Source: Intestinibacillus massiliensis | GTDB taxonomy: Bacteria > Bacillota > Clostridia > Oscillospirales > Butyricicoccaceae | Reading direction: 5' to 3' | NCBI GenBank assembly: GCA_029267335.1 | Contig: JAJUJC010000003.1 | Location: forward strand, 1 to 64,000 | Length of the DNA stretch: 64,000 nucleotides | Part shown: piece by piece, positions 7,310 through 15,039 of the stretch | Position numbering within the stretch: position 1 is the stretch's first letter | Layout of the letters: the number at the start of each line of letters is the position of its first letter | Translations under genes and position numbers: made by a program | The notes under the pieces: model-generated | What the model saw: the letters and a program-made list of their open reading frames with translations, nothing else | Databases searched by the model: none | What the model was told of the DNA's origin: nothing

Positions 7310-8380
7310 ATGAAGTTTTATCAGGAGACGCAGACCGTGTGGGAACGTCTTGCGGCGGAGACACGACCGATCGCGCTGTACGGCATGGGCGACGGCGCGG
7401 ATAAGATCCTGCGCGTGTTCGAGCAATACGGTATCCGTGCGTCCGCGGTGTTCGCAAGCGATGGTTTTGCCCGCGGCAATCTGTTCCACGGCTTTCGCGT
7501 GGGCACACTCGCGGAGGTGACGGCGCAGTTTGGCGAGGACATCGTCATCGTCATCAGCTTTGCGAGCCAGCGTCCCGAGGTGCTTGCGCTCATGTATGCG
7601 CTGGAAGCGCATTATGACGTGGTTGCGCCCGATGTGCCGGTTGCGGGGCACGAGCTGTTCGATCGCGCCTTTGTACGGCAGCATGCGGACGAGCTGCACC
7701 GCGCCTATGACCTGATGGCGGATGCACAGTCGCGCACGGTGTTTGAACAGACCGTGGAATACAAGCTGACCGGTAACATCGCGTGCCTGCGCGCGTGTGA
7801 AAGCGACAAGGCGGAAGCCTTCACCGCGCTGCTGCGTCCCACGCCGCAAGAGCGCTTTGTCGATCTCGGTGCATATAACGGCGATACCATTCGTGAGCTG
7901 CTCGACTATACGGACGGGCAGTTTGCATCGATCACTGCGTTTGAGCCTGACCGCAAGAACCGCAAGAAGCTGCAAAAATATATTGATGATACGCTGCACG
8001 GTCGTGCGACTGTCGTGCCTGCGGGTGCATGGTCGTGCGACCACACCCTGTATTTTGCGCAGAGGGCGGGGCGCAACTCCGCAGTGAGCGGCGCGGGCGA
8101 GCCGGTCGCGGTGCGCTCGGTCGACAGCGTGCTCGCGGGCGCGCCTTGTACATTTCTCAAGCTCGATGTCGAGGGCGTCGAGCGGGACGCGCTGTACGGT
8201 GCACGAGAGACCATTGCGCGCTGCCGCCCCAAGCTCAATCTCGCGGCATACCACCGCAGCGACGATCTGTTCGCGCTGCCGCTCGCCGTGCATGAGCTGT
8301 GCCCAAGCTATCGCATCTATTTGCGTCATCATCCGTATGTCCCAGCATGGGACACAAATTTATACGCAATTTCACCGTAA
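7310..8380 (+). CDS. FkbM family SAM-dependent methyltransferase
   Basis: 356 residues. The N-terminal part (about 20-110) is a Rossmann-like module starting with PIALYGMGDGADKIL. The C-terminal half is the FkbM methyltransferase domain: SAM motif I VDLGAYNGDT (184-193), acidic FEPD strand end, and FLKLDVEGVE (about 279-288), which is highly typical of FkbM. Such enzymes often O-methylate sugars on glycans, lipids or proteins. It is divergent from the Ser/Gly-tail and glycosyltransferase-like pair, which supports a shared glycan-modifying role without proving it. The start at 7310 has a weak CGGAGA upstream. Confidence 0.82.
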   Translation: MKFYQETQTVWERLAAETRPIALYGMGDGADKILRVFEQYGIRASAVFASDGFARGNLFHGFRVGTLAEVTAQFGEDIVIVISFASQRPEVLALMYALEAHYDVVAPDVPVAGHELFDRAFVRQHADELHRAYDLMADAQSRTVFEQTVEYKLTGNIACLRACESDKAEAFTALLRPTPQERFVDLGAYNGDTIRELLDYTDGQFASITAFEPDRKNRKKLQKYIDDTLHGRATVVPAGAWSCDHTLYFAQRAGRNSAVSGAGEPVAVRSVDSVLAGAPCTFLKLDVEGVERDALYGARETIARCRPKLNLAAYHRSDDLFALPLAVHELCPSYRIYLRHHPYVPAWDTNLYAISP

Positions 8381-8463
8381 AAACACTGGAAATTCACCGC
8401 GTGGGCGTGTATACTGAAAGCATAAGCCATACGGCACACTGCACACAAAGGAGAATGGAAAAA

Positions 8464-8886
8464 ATGGGATGTTTCTACTGTGACGAGCACCATGAGGGTC
8501 GCGAAGCGATCATGTTTAAGGTCGGAGACCTGAAGGCGGGCACGCTCTATCTGTTCAAGGATCAGGCGCACAAGGGTCGCTGCGCGCTCGCGCTCAAGAA
8601 CCACAAAAAGGAACTTTGCGAGTGCGACGCACAGGAGTGCGCGGACTTTGCCGCAGACCTTGCGAAGGCTTCGGGCGCGATCAAGAAGCTGTGGGGCTGC
8701 ACGAAGCTCAACCTTGGCTCCTACGGCGACACGAACCCGCATCTGCATTTCCACATCGTACCGAAGTACGAGGGCGGCTTTGAGTTCGGCGGCAGCTTTG
8801 CCATCACGAATCCCGAGCCGGTCGTACTGTCCGATGCCGAGTATCAGGAAATGATCGACGCACTGCGTGGTGAGCTCGGTCTGTAA
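8464..8886 (+). CDS. HIT family nucleotide-binding protein
   Basis: 140 residues with the histidine triad HLHFHIVPK near residue 97, the active site of nucleotide hydrolases/transferases of the HIT superfamily. The N-terminus contains CFYCDEHH and a later CECDAQEC, which may bind zinc as in several HIT proteins. The start was placed at 8464 because the AAAGGAG upstream is about ten bases away; an ATG at 8455 is too close to that site. A TATACT at 8410-8415 could be its -10 box, but the matching -35 is poor. Its exact substrate (AMP-linked dinucleotide or aminoacyl-adenylate type) cannot be told. Confidence 0.88.
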   Translation: MGCFYCDEHHEGREAIMFKVGDLKAGTLYLFKDQAHKGRCALALKNHKKELCECDAQECADFAADLAKASGAIKKLWGCTKLNLGSYGDTNPHLHFHIVPKYEGGFEFGGSFAITNPEPVVLSDAEYQEMIDALRGELGL

Positions 8887-8905
8887 GCCTGCACAGAAAA
8901 CCACG

Positions 8906-8935
8906 AAAGCGCTCCGGTGACGGGGCGCTTTTTCA
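8906..8935 (+). terminator. Terminator after the HIT gene
   Basis: Stem AAAGCGCTCCG / CGGGGCGCTTT with a GTGA loop and one G-U pair, followed by a T run. Confidence 0.85.
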
Positions 8936-8977
8936 TGTGCTTTCGCGGGCGTAAAAATGTTAAATTTTCGTGCACGC

Positions 8978-9006
8978 TTGTGTTTTGTGGCAGTATCGGC
9001 TATACT
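8978..9006 (+). promoter_or_regulatory. Sigma-A type promoter of the M50 protease gene
   Basis: TTGTGT (8978-8983), 17-base spacer, TATACT (9001-9006). It lies inside the longest possible reading frame and so argues for the downstream TTG start at 9041. Confidence 0.65.
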
Positions 9007-9040
9007 AGATGGTATCAATTTGGTTTGGAGGAAACGTTTC

Positions 9041-9730
9041 TTGTTGTTTCGACTGCTATCGGGCGGCGACATCAAACAGGCTCTCATCGGGCTTGTGCTC
9101 AGTCTGCCCGCGATCCTTTTGTGCTTGACCGTGCACGAAACCTGCCACGGCGCCGCAGCCTATGCGCTCGGTGACGATACCGCCAGACGGCAGGGGCGGC
9201 TTACGCTCGACCCCATGGCACATCTCGACCCCGCGGGTTTTTTCTGCATGCTCATCTTCGGCTTTGGTTGGGCGCGTCCCGTGCCGGTCAATATTTCCAA
9301 TCTGACCCGCCTGGAAAATCGCCGTACGAGCATGGCGCTCGTGGCGTTTGCGGGTCCGCTGAGCAATCTCGTGCTCGCGTTTCTGTGCTATCTCATCGCG
9401 ATCCCGCTCATGCTGACCGCATCGGCGGACAATATGTTTCTGTATGCGGTGACGTTGTTTTTGACGTACACCGCCTCACTGTCGATCGGTCTCGGCGTGT
9501 TCAATCTCATTCCGGTCTATCCGCTCGACGGCTCGCGTATTTTGGACGCGGTGCTGCCGTTCGATGTGCAAAACCGCATGCACGACTTCGTGCGCCGCTA
9601 CCAGAGCATCATTATGCTCATCGTCATTTTCATCGTATGGCGCGGTGGACTGAGCGGGCTGATCGGCGTCGTCGGTCACGGCGTGCAGAACCTGGCATAT
9701 CAGCTGCTCCGACTGTTCGGATTGTTTTAA
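9041..9730 (+). CDS. Site-2-protease family membrane protein (M50)
   Basis: A polytopic membrane zinc protease of about 229 residues. It has the HExxH-type motif VHETCH in the first membrane region, HLDPAGFF after it, and the second metal-ligand motif NLIPVYPLDGSRI in a later helix, as in the YwhC/SpoIVFB-like subgroup with few helices. The TTG at 9041 is preferred: TTGGAGGAAAC sits nine bases upstream and the promoter lies at 8978-9006. An ATG at 8957 would add 28 residues but precede the -10 box. Substrates are unknown. It sits just before scpA, a common arrangement in clostridia. Confidence 0.87.
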   Translation: MLFRLLSGGDIKQALIGLVLSLPAILLCLTVHETCHGAAAYALGDDTARRQGRLTLDPMAHLDPAGFFCMLIFGFGWARPVPVNISNLTRLENRRTSMALVAFAGPLSNLVLAFLCYLIAIPLMLTASADNMFLYAVTLFLTYTASLSIGLGVFNLIPVYPLDGSRILDAVLPFDVQNRMHDFVRRYQSIIMLIVIFIVWRGGLSGLIGVVGHGVQNLAYQLLRLFGLF

Positions 9731-9748
9731 ACGCAGGGAGGGATAGGA

Positions 9749-10474
9749 TTGGAGATGACCTTCCGGCTCGAACACTTTGAAGGTCCGCTCGATCTGCTGC
9801 TGCACCTCATCAGTAAAAACAAGGTCAGCATTTACGACATTCCGATCGCGGACATTCTGGAGCAGTACATGGCGATGCTCGACAGCGCGCGCAGCCTTGA
9901 TATGGACATCGCGGGCGACTTCATCGCGATGGCGGCGCAGCTTGTCTACATCAAGTCACGCATGCTGCTGCCAATGCACGAGGAAGAGGACGAAGAGGAC
10001 CCCCGTGCACAGCTTGTGGAAATGCTGCTTGAGTATCAGCGCATCAAGGAGGTCACGCCCTATTTCAGAGACCGTACTGACAGGGGACGCGATCTTTTCA
10101 CGAAAGACCCCGAGCCGCGCGACCGCGCGCGTCCGGTCGAGTACCACCACCGTCCTGAGGATCTGGTGCGTGCCGCACGCGGGATGATGCGCAAGGCGCA
10201 GCGCCGTCTGCCGCCGCCCATCCACTCGTTTTCCGGCATCGTCGGGCACGAGGCGGTGCCGGTGAGCGCAAAGATCGCAATGATCCTGTGCAGATTTCTC
10301 GGGCAGACACGACTGCATTTCAATCGGCTGTTTGACGGGGCACGCAACCGCTCCGAGGTCGTCGCGACCTTTCTTGCGGTGCTTGAACTGTCAAAAACGC
10401 GCCGCGTGCGCATCGACGGCGAGGGCGCGGACGCGACCCTGACCCTGACGCAGCCGGAAAAGGAGGATGCATGA
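9749..10474 (+). CDS. scpA: Segregation and condensation protein A
   Basis: The kleisin subunit of the SMC-ScpAB condensin complex, which compacts and segregates the chromosome. The N-terminus carries the SMC-binding signature FRLEHFEGPLDLLLHLI; the C-terminal winged helix (residues 165-235) binds the other end of SMC. The 241-residue length is normal. The TTG at 9749 has GGGAGG eight bases upstream; the ATG two codons later is also possible. It overlaps scpB by four bases (ATGA), indicating translational coupling. Confidence 0.95.
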   Translation: MEMTFRLEHFEGPLDLLLHLISKNKVSIYDIPIADILEQYMAMLDSARSLDMDIAGDFIAMAAQLVYIKSRMLLPMHEEEDEEDPRAQLVEMLLEYQRIKEVTPYFRDRTDRGRDLFTKDPEPRDRARPVEYHHRPEDLVRAARGMMRKAQRRLPPPIHSFSGIVGHEAVPVSAKIAMILCRFLGQTRLHFNRLFDGARNRSEVVATFLAVLELSKTRRVRIDGEGADATLTLTQPEKEDA

Positions 10475-11034
10475 AAGATCAGGAGGCGATCATCGAAGCG
10501 GTGCTGTTCGCCGCGGGCGATGCCGTGAATATCGAGCGGCTGCAGCTTGTGCTCGACGCCGACCGCAAGAGCGTAGACGCGCTGCTCGACCTGCTTGCGG
10601 CGCGCTACGACAATGAGCGGCGCGGTATCATGCTCACACGCATGGAAAACAAGGTGCAGCTTTGCAGCCGCCCTGCCTATGCGGATTTTATCCGCCGCGC
10701 CATCGAAACGCGCAAGCCGCCCTCGCTGAGCACGGCGGCGCTCGAGGTGCTCTCGGTCATTGCCTACCGGCAGCCGGTCACACGCGCATTTATAGAGCAG
10801 TTGCGCGGCGTGGACAGCACCAATACCGTCGCGCTGCTCGTCGACAAGGGGCTTGTCGAGGAAGCGGGACGGCTCGACGTGCCGGGACGTCCCATCCTCT
10901 ACCGCACGACCGCCGCGTTTTTGCGTACTTTTGGCATTCGCGACTTGTCCGAGCTGCCCAATTTGCCGGAACTTACCGGAATAGAAGGAGAACAGCTCAT
11001 TTTGGAGGATGATATGCCTGTGCAGGGGGAATAA
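10471..11034 (+). CDS. scpB: Segregation and condensation protein B
   Basis: 187-residue partner of ScpA with tandem winged helices. Diagnostic segments are EAVLFAAGDAV at the N-terminus and LSTAALEVLSVIAYRQPVTR around 80-100, with the VDKGLVEEAGR and GRPILYRTT blocks afterwards. It stabilises the SMC-kleisin complex. It starts within the scpA stop (ATGA), and the DUF2953 gene begins eight bases after its end, so all sit in one operon. Confidence 0.95.
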   Translation: MKDQEAIIEAVLFAAGDAVNIERLQLVLDADRKSVDALLDLLAARYDNERRGIMLTRMENKVQLCSRPAYADFIRRAIETRKPPSLSTAALEVLSVIAYRQPVTRAFIEQLRGVDSTNTVALLVDKGLVEEAGRLDVPGRPILYRTTAAFLRTFGIRDLSELPNLPELTGIEGEQLILEDDMPVQGE

Positions 11035-11041
11035 TAAGGCT

Positions 11042-11680
11042 ATGACTGCACTGAAAATCGCGGGGATCGTTGTGCTGGCGCTGCTGCTTGTCGTGCTGCT
11101 GCTCGGTATGCTGCTGCTCACGCTGCGCACACGGCTTGAGGTGCGCGGCAAAAACGGGGAGCTGCGCATCCGCATCGGCGTGGGACCGCTCCGCATCCCG
11201 ATCTATCCGCTGCCCGCGCGCGCAAAGCGTCAGGACAAGCCCGCCAAGCCGCCTAAGCCCCGCCGCAAACCGAAGAAGCCCAAAGAACCACCGGTCTTTC
11301 ACTGGGAACGCGTCGGCTGGAGCGATACGCTCGAGCTCATTATGGACGTCCTCAGCGCGATCGGGGACAGGCTGTATCTCGAAACGCTGCTGCTCAATCT
11401 GGTGCTCGCCAGTCAAGACGCGGCGCGCACGGGCATCCTGTACGGCGGCGCGACCGCAGCGGCAGGCATGCTCGTCCCCTTTTTAGAGGAACATTTCAAT
11501 GTTGAAGAGCTGCAAATTCGGCTGCGCGCTGATTTTGACAGTCACAAAACCCAGTGGGCGGCGGTGCTCGTATGCGCCGCACGTCCGGTCAGCGTGCTGC
11601 GGGCACTGTGGCGGGAACGCCGCCGCCTGTGGGCGTTTTATCACACGATCACGGAGAAAGATGAGGCGAAAAAATCATGA
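11042..11680 (+). CDS. DUF2953 membrane-anchored protein
   Basis: 212 residues: an N-terminal membrane helix (about 5-29), a basic-proline linker (about 60-85, many KPPKP repeats), then a DUF2953-like region containing the family's typical amphipathic segment and a GGA.AA hairpin. In sporulating Firmicutes DUF2953 genes commonly sit directly before ytfJ/gerW, as here, where the two overlap by four bases. Function unknown; a role in spore formation is inferred from this neighbourhood. Confidence 0.75.
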   Translation: MTALKIAGIVVLALLLVVLLLGMLLLTLRTRLEVRGKNGELRIRIGVGPLRIPIYPLPARAKRQDKPAKPPKPRRKPKKPKEPPVFHWERVGWSDTLELIMDVLSAIGDRLYLETLLLNLVLASQDAARTGILYGGATAAAGMLVPFLEEHFNVEELQIRLRADFDSHKTQWAAVLVCAARPVSVLRALWRERRRLWAFYHTITEKDEAKKS

Positions 11681-12117
11681 GTGAACATCCGATCAACGGT
11701 CTGATGAACGAAACCATGGAAAAAATCAAGCAGATGGTCGACGCGAGCACCATCGTCGGCAAGCCCATCGAGGCCGCTGGCGGCACGACGATCATCCCGA
11801 TCTCGCGCGTGACTTTTGGCTTTGCTTCGGGCGGCAGCGATTATGTCTCCAAGCACGCCAAGGAGAACATGCCTGCATGCTTCGGCGGCGGTGGCGGCGC
11901 GGGCGTGACGGTCACACCGGTCGCGTTTCTGGTCGTCGACAAGACCGGCACGCGCATTCTGCCCATCAATGAGCAGGCATCGAGCACGGCGGATCGTCTG
12001 GTCGAGCTGATCCCCGACGCGGTCAGCAAGGTGTCCGGCTTCTTCTCAGGCCGCAAGACTGCGGATGCGCCCGAGGAACCCGCGCCCGAGACGCCTACCG
12101 ATACGTTCACGTTCTGA
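11677..12117 (+). CDS. gerW: GerW/YtfJ family sporulation protein
   Basis: 146 residues. The family core is clear: an N-terminal helix (LMNETMEKIKQMVDASTIVGKPIE), the TIIPISRVTFGFASGGSD strand, a glycine-rich loop CFGGGGGAGVTVTPVAFLVV and a C-terminal helix. In Bacillus the family is linked to spore germination. The C-terminal 20 residues are a Pro/Glu/Thr tail. Coupled to the DUF2953 gene by an ATGA overlap and closed by a terminator. Confidence 0.93.
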   Translation: MSEHPINGLMNETMEKIKQMVDASTIVGKPIEAAGGTTIIPISRVTFGFASGGSDYVSKHAKENMPACFGGGGGAGVTVTPVAFLVVDKTGTRILPINEQASSTADRLVELIPDAVSKVSGFFSGRKTADAPEEPAPETPTDTFTF

Positions 12118-12139
12118 CGTTGCAAGAATAACCCCTACC

Positions 12140-12177
12140 GCCTACTCGTATAGTATCTGTATGAGTAGGCTTCTTTT
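12140..12177 (+). terminator. Terminator after gerW
   Basis: Stem GCCTACTC / GAGTAGGC around a 15-base loop, followed by TTCTTTTT. Confidence 0.82.
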
Positions 12178-12200
12178 TGGAAAGAACAGGGGGATGGGGA

Positions 12201-13310
12201 ATGCGAAAATGGGCGGGATTTCTCGCGGCGGTGCTGCTGATGCTGCCCTTTGCGCCGCACGCGGCGGCAGTCAGCGCAAAAAGTGCGATCGCGATCGACG
12301 GCACGACCGGACAGGTTTTGTTTGAACAAAATGCCGACGAACGGCTGCCGATGGCGTCGACGACCAAGATTATGACCGCGATCACCGCAATCGAACATTT
12401 TGATCTTGACCGCACCTACACGGTCAAGCCGGAGTATACGCGGGTCGAGGGTTCGTCCATGTATCTCAAGGCGGGCGAGCGCATCACGCTGCGCGAGACG
12501 CTTTACGGTCTCATGCTTATGAGCGGCAACGATGCGGCGCTCGCCGTTGCGGGCGAGTGCGGCGGCAAGGAGCACTTTGTCGCGCTGATGAACGACACGG
12601 CGGCGCGTCTGGGGCTAAAGAACACGCATTTTGACAACCCGAATGGACTGGATGGGGAGACCCACTATACCACCGCGCGCGAGCTTGCTGCCCTCGCGGC
12701 ATACGCCATGCGCAATACTGCGTTCCGCGACATCGTATCCACAAAGAGCCATACGGACGGCAGCGTCCGTTACATGAAAAACCACAATAAGCTGCTCAGC
12801 CTGTACGACGGTGCGGTCGGTGTCAAGACCGGCTTCACGAAGAAAAGCGGGCGCTGTCTGGTGTCCGCTGCAGAGCGCAACGGTCGGCGCATCGTCGCGG
12901 TCACGCTCCACGCGCCCGATGATTGGAACGATCACATTGCAATGCTCGACGCGGGGTTTGCGCAGTATGCACCATGTACGCTGCACCAAGCGGGGGCGGT
13001 GCTGGGTGAGCAGCCGGTCGAGGGCGGCAATGTCGCGCGCCTGCCGCTTGCGGCGGACGAGACCGTGACCGCGTGGCTGCTGCCCGGTGAGCGTGCGCAG
13101 ATCAAGACTGTGTTCTACGGCGCACGCTTTCGCTATGCGCCGGTCGTAGCGGGCAGCGCGGGGGGAACGGTCACCTATACCCTGCACGATACGACGCTTG
13201 CCACGGGCAAGCTGCATTTTTTACAGGGCGCGTCGCTGCTGCCCGAAGAAAAGAGCGCGGCACAGCGCTTTTGGGAGCATGTGCGCGCCATACTGCCATG
13301 GGGGAACTGA
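12201..13310 (+). CDS. D-alanyl-D-alanine carboxypeptidase (S11, DacF-like)
   Basis: A 369-residue low-molecular-weight penicillin-binding protein that trims the terminal D-Ala of peptidoglycan stem peptides. It has a signal peptide (1-23) ending in AHAAAV. The catalytic motifs are in order: SxxK at Ser53-Thr-Thr-Lys56, SxN at Ser108-Gly-Asn110, and KTG at Lys209-Thr-Gly211. A C-terminal beta-sandwich domain (about 255-345) follows, then an amphipathic end (FWEHVRAILPW) typical of membrane-attached S11 enzymes. The start was taken at 12201 behind GGGGG. Its place between gerW and other sporulation-linked genes fits DacF or DacB roles, but it could equally be a vegetative DacA. Confidence 0.9.
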   Translation: MRKWAGFLAAVLLMLPFAPHAAAVSAKSAIAIDGTTGQVLFEQNADERLPMASTTKIMTAITAIEHFDLDRTYTVKPEYTRVEGSSMYLKAGERITLRETLYGLMLMSGNDAALAVAGECGGKEHFVALMNDTAARLGLKNTHFDNPNGLDGETHYTTARELAALAAYAMRNTAFRDIVSTKSHTDGSVRYMKNHNKLLSLYDGAVGVKTGFTKKSGRCLVSAAERNGRRIVAVTLHAPDDWNDHIAMLDAGFAQYAPCTLHQAGAVLGEQPVEGGNVARLPLAADETVTAWLLPGERAQIKTVFYGARFRYAPVVAGSAGGTVTYTLHDTTLATGKLHFLQGASLLPEEKSAAQRFWEHVRAILPWGN

Positions 13311-13311
13311 T

Positions 13312-14019
13312 ATGAAAGAAAGATTACAGAAAATTTTGGCGCAGGCGGGCGTGTGCTCGCGGCGCGCGTCCGAGCCGCTCATCGCGTCGGGACGGGTGAC
13401 GGTCAACGGCCGCCGCGTTTCGCTCGGTGACGGAGCGGACCCTGCGCGCGACCGCATTTGCGTGGACGGCAAGCCCATCGGCGCGGCGGAGCGCAAGGTG
13501 TATCTGATGCTGCACAAGCCGCGCGGATTTGTCACGACGCTGCACGACGAAAAGGGACGCCGCGATGTGTCGCAGCTCGTCGCGGGCTGTGGGGCGCGCG
13601 TCTATCCGGTCGGTCGGCTCGATTACGACTCCGAGGGGCTGCTGCTGCTGACGAACGACGGCGAGCTGGCCTATAAGCTGACCCACCCCGGACACGAGGT
13701 GGACAAGCAGTATTTTGTCAGCGTGCGCGGGCCGCTTGCCAATCTCCCCAAGCTCGCAGAGCCGATGGAGATCGACGGGTATCGCATCCAGCCCGCACAG
13801 ATCGTTGTGCTGCGGCAGGAGGACGACCGCGCTGCCATCCGAATGACCATACATGAGGGGCGCAACCGTCAAATTCGCAAAATGTGTGAAAAATGCGGTT
13901 TGACTGTAAAACGCCTGAAACGCGAATCAATGGGCCCGATCGTGCTGGATCCGGCGCTTCCGGCGGGCAAATGGCGCGAGCTGACCGAGAAAGAACTCGC
14001 GCTGCTTGCAGCCCTCTAA
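13312..14019 (+). CDS. rluB: RsuA/RluB-type pseudouridine synthase
   Basis: 235 residues. An N-terminal S4 RNA-binding domain (residues 1-60, RLQKILAQAGVCSRRASE) is followed by the catalytic domain with the GRLDYDSEGLLLLTNDG motif containing the catalytic Asp, then VDKQYFV and the EGRNRQIRKM block. It isomerises uridine in rRNA, probably 23S (RluB type, given the lack of RsuA-specific features). It begins one base after the carboxypeptidase stop, so it is probably cotranscribed. Confidence 0.92.
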   Translation: MKERLQKILAQAGVCSRRASEPLIASGRVTVNGRRVSLGDGADPARDRICVDGKPIGAAERKVYLMLHKPRGFVTTLHDEKGRRDVSQLVAGCGARVYPVGRLDYDSEGLLLLTNDGELAYKLTHPGHEVDKQYFVSVRGPLANLPKLAEPMEIDGYRIQPAQIVVLRQEDDRAAIRMTIHEGRNRQIRKMCEKCGLTVKRLKRESMGPIVLDPALPAGKWRELTEKELALLAAL

Positions 14020-14060
14020 TGCAGCACTTGCAACAAAAATGAAAGTTCGTGCAAAAAACC

Positions 14061-14089
14061 TTGCATTTTGAGCGGATTCCGCATAAAAT
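14061..14089 (+). promoter_or_regulatory. Sigma-A type promoter of the RpiR-family gene
   Basis: TTGCAT (14061-14066), 17-base spacer, TAAAAT (14084-14089). A short GC-rich palindrome CCCGTGCGCGCACGGG follows at 14104-14119 and may be a leader hairpin or operator. Confidence 0.65.
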
Positions 14090-14162
14090 AGAACAGGACG
14101 CCTGCCCGTGCGCGCACGGGTGCGCCATCCCACAGGCAATTACTATTTGGGGGCAATCCGCA

Positions 14163-15026
14163 ATGAACGATTTAATGGCAAAAATTCAGAACAATTTAAG
14201 TAAATTTTCCAAGGGACAGCGCCTGATCGCCCGTTTTATCATCGAGCACTATGACAAAGCGGCATTTATGACCGCGAGTCGTCTGGGTGTGACGGTCGGC
14301 GTGAGCGAATCGACGGTGGTGCGCTTTGCGACCGAGCTCGGCTATGACGGGTATCCGCAGCTGCAAAAGGCGCTGCAGGAGATGATCCGCAATAAGCTGA
14401 CTGCCGTACAGCGCATGGAGGTCACGACAGACCGCATGGGCAACAAGGACGTGCTCCAGATGGTGCTGTCATCCGATGTGGAAAAGATCCGCATGACGCT
14501 CGATGAGCTTGACCGCGAAGCGTTTCACGGCGCGGTTGAGGCGATCCTCGGCGCAAAACATATCTACATTCTCGGCGTGCGTTCGGCATCTGCACTCGCA
14601 AATTTTCTCGGCTTCTATTTTAAACTCTTGTTCGACAACGTCATTCTGGTGGATACAGCGGGCGTGAGTGAGGTGTTCGAGCAGATCCTGCGCATCGGCG
14701 AGGGCGACGTGCTCATCGGCATCAGCTTCCCGCGCTACTCCAAGCGCACGCTGACCGCGATGAAGTACGCCAAGAGCCGCGGCGCGGATGTGGTCGCGCT
14801 GACCGACTCGCGTCTGTCTCCGCTCGCGCGCTTTGCCGAGCACACGCTGATCGCCAAGAGCGACATGGCTTCCTTCGTCGATTCGCTCGTCGCGCCGCTG
14901 TCGGTCATCAATGCGCTGATTGTCGCGGTCGGTATGGGCAAAAAAGAGGAGATCGAGCAGACCTTCAACACGCTCGAAAGCATCTGGGAGGAATACCAGG
15001 TATACGAAAAGCTCGATGACGAATAA
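14163..15026 (+). CDS. MurR/RpiR family transcriptional regulator
   Basis: 287 residues. An N-terminal HTH_6 domain (1-80, with KGQRLIARFIIEHYDKAAFMT and VSESTVVRFATELGYDGYPQ) is followed by a C-terminal SIS sugar-phosphate-binding domain (about 120-260, with IYILGVRSASALANFLGFYF and GISFPRYSKRTL). Such regulators sense sugar phosphates. The start at 14163 has a GGGGG upstream; the frame runs 38 codons further back, across the promoter. The target is not obvious: the next genes are a flavoprotein and cmk, not sugar genes, so it may act elsewhere. Confidence 0.92.
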   Translation: MNDLMAKIQNNLSKFSKGQRLIARFIIEHYDKAAFMTASRLGVTVGVSESTVVRFATELGYDGYPQLQKALQEMIRNKLTAVQRMEVTTDRMGNKDVLQMVLSSDVEKIRMTLDELDREAFHGAVEAILGAKHIYILGVRSASALANFLGFYFKLLFDNVILVDTAGVSEVFEQILRIGEGDVLIGISFPRYSKRTLTAMKYAKSRGADVVALTDSRLSPLARFAEHTLIAKSDMASFVDSLVAPLSVINALIVAVGMGKKEEIEQTFNTLESIWEEYQVYEKLDDE

Positions 15027-15039
15027 AAGGAGACAGACT

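Noticed and set aside
12201-13310. Beta-lactamase call for the SxxK/SxN/KTG protein
   Set aside because: The motif spacing, the C-terminal beta domain and the amphipathic tail fit an S11 D,D-carboxypeptidase, not a class A beta-lactamase.
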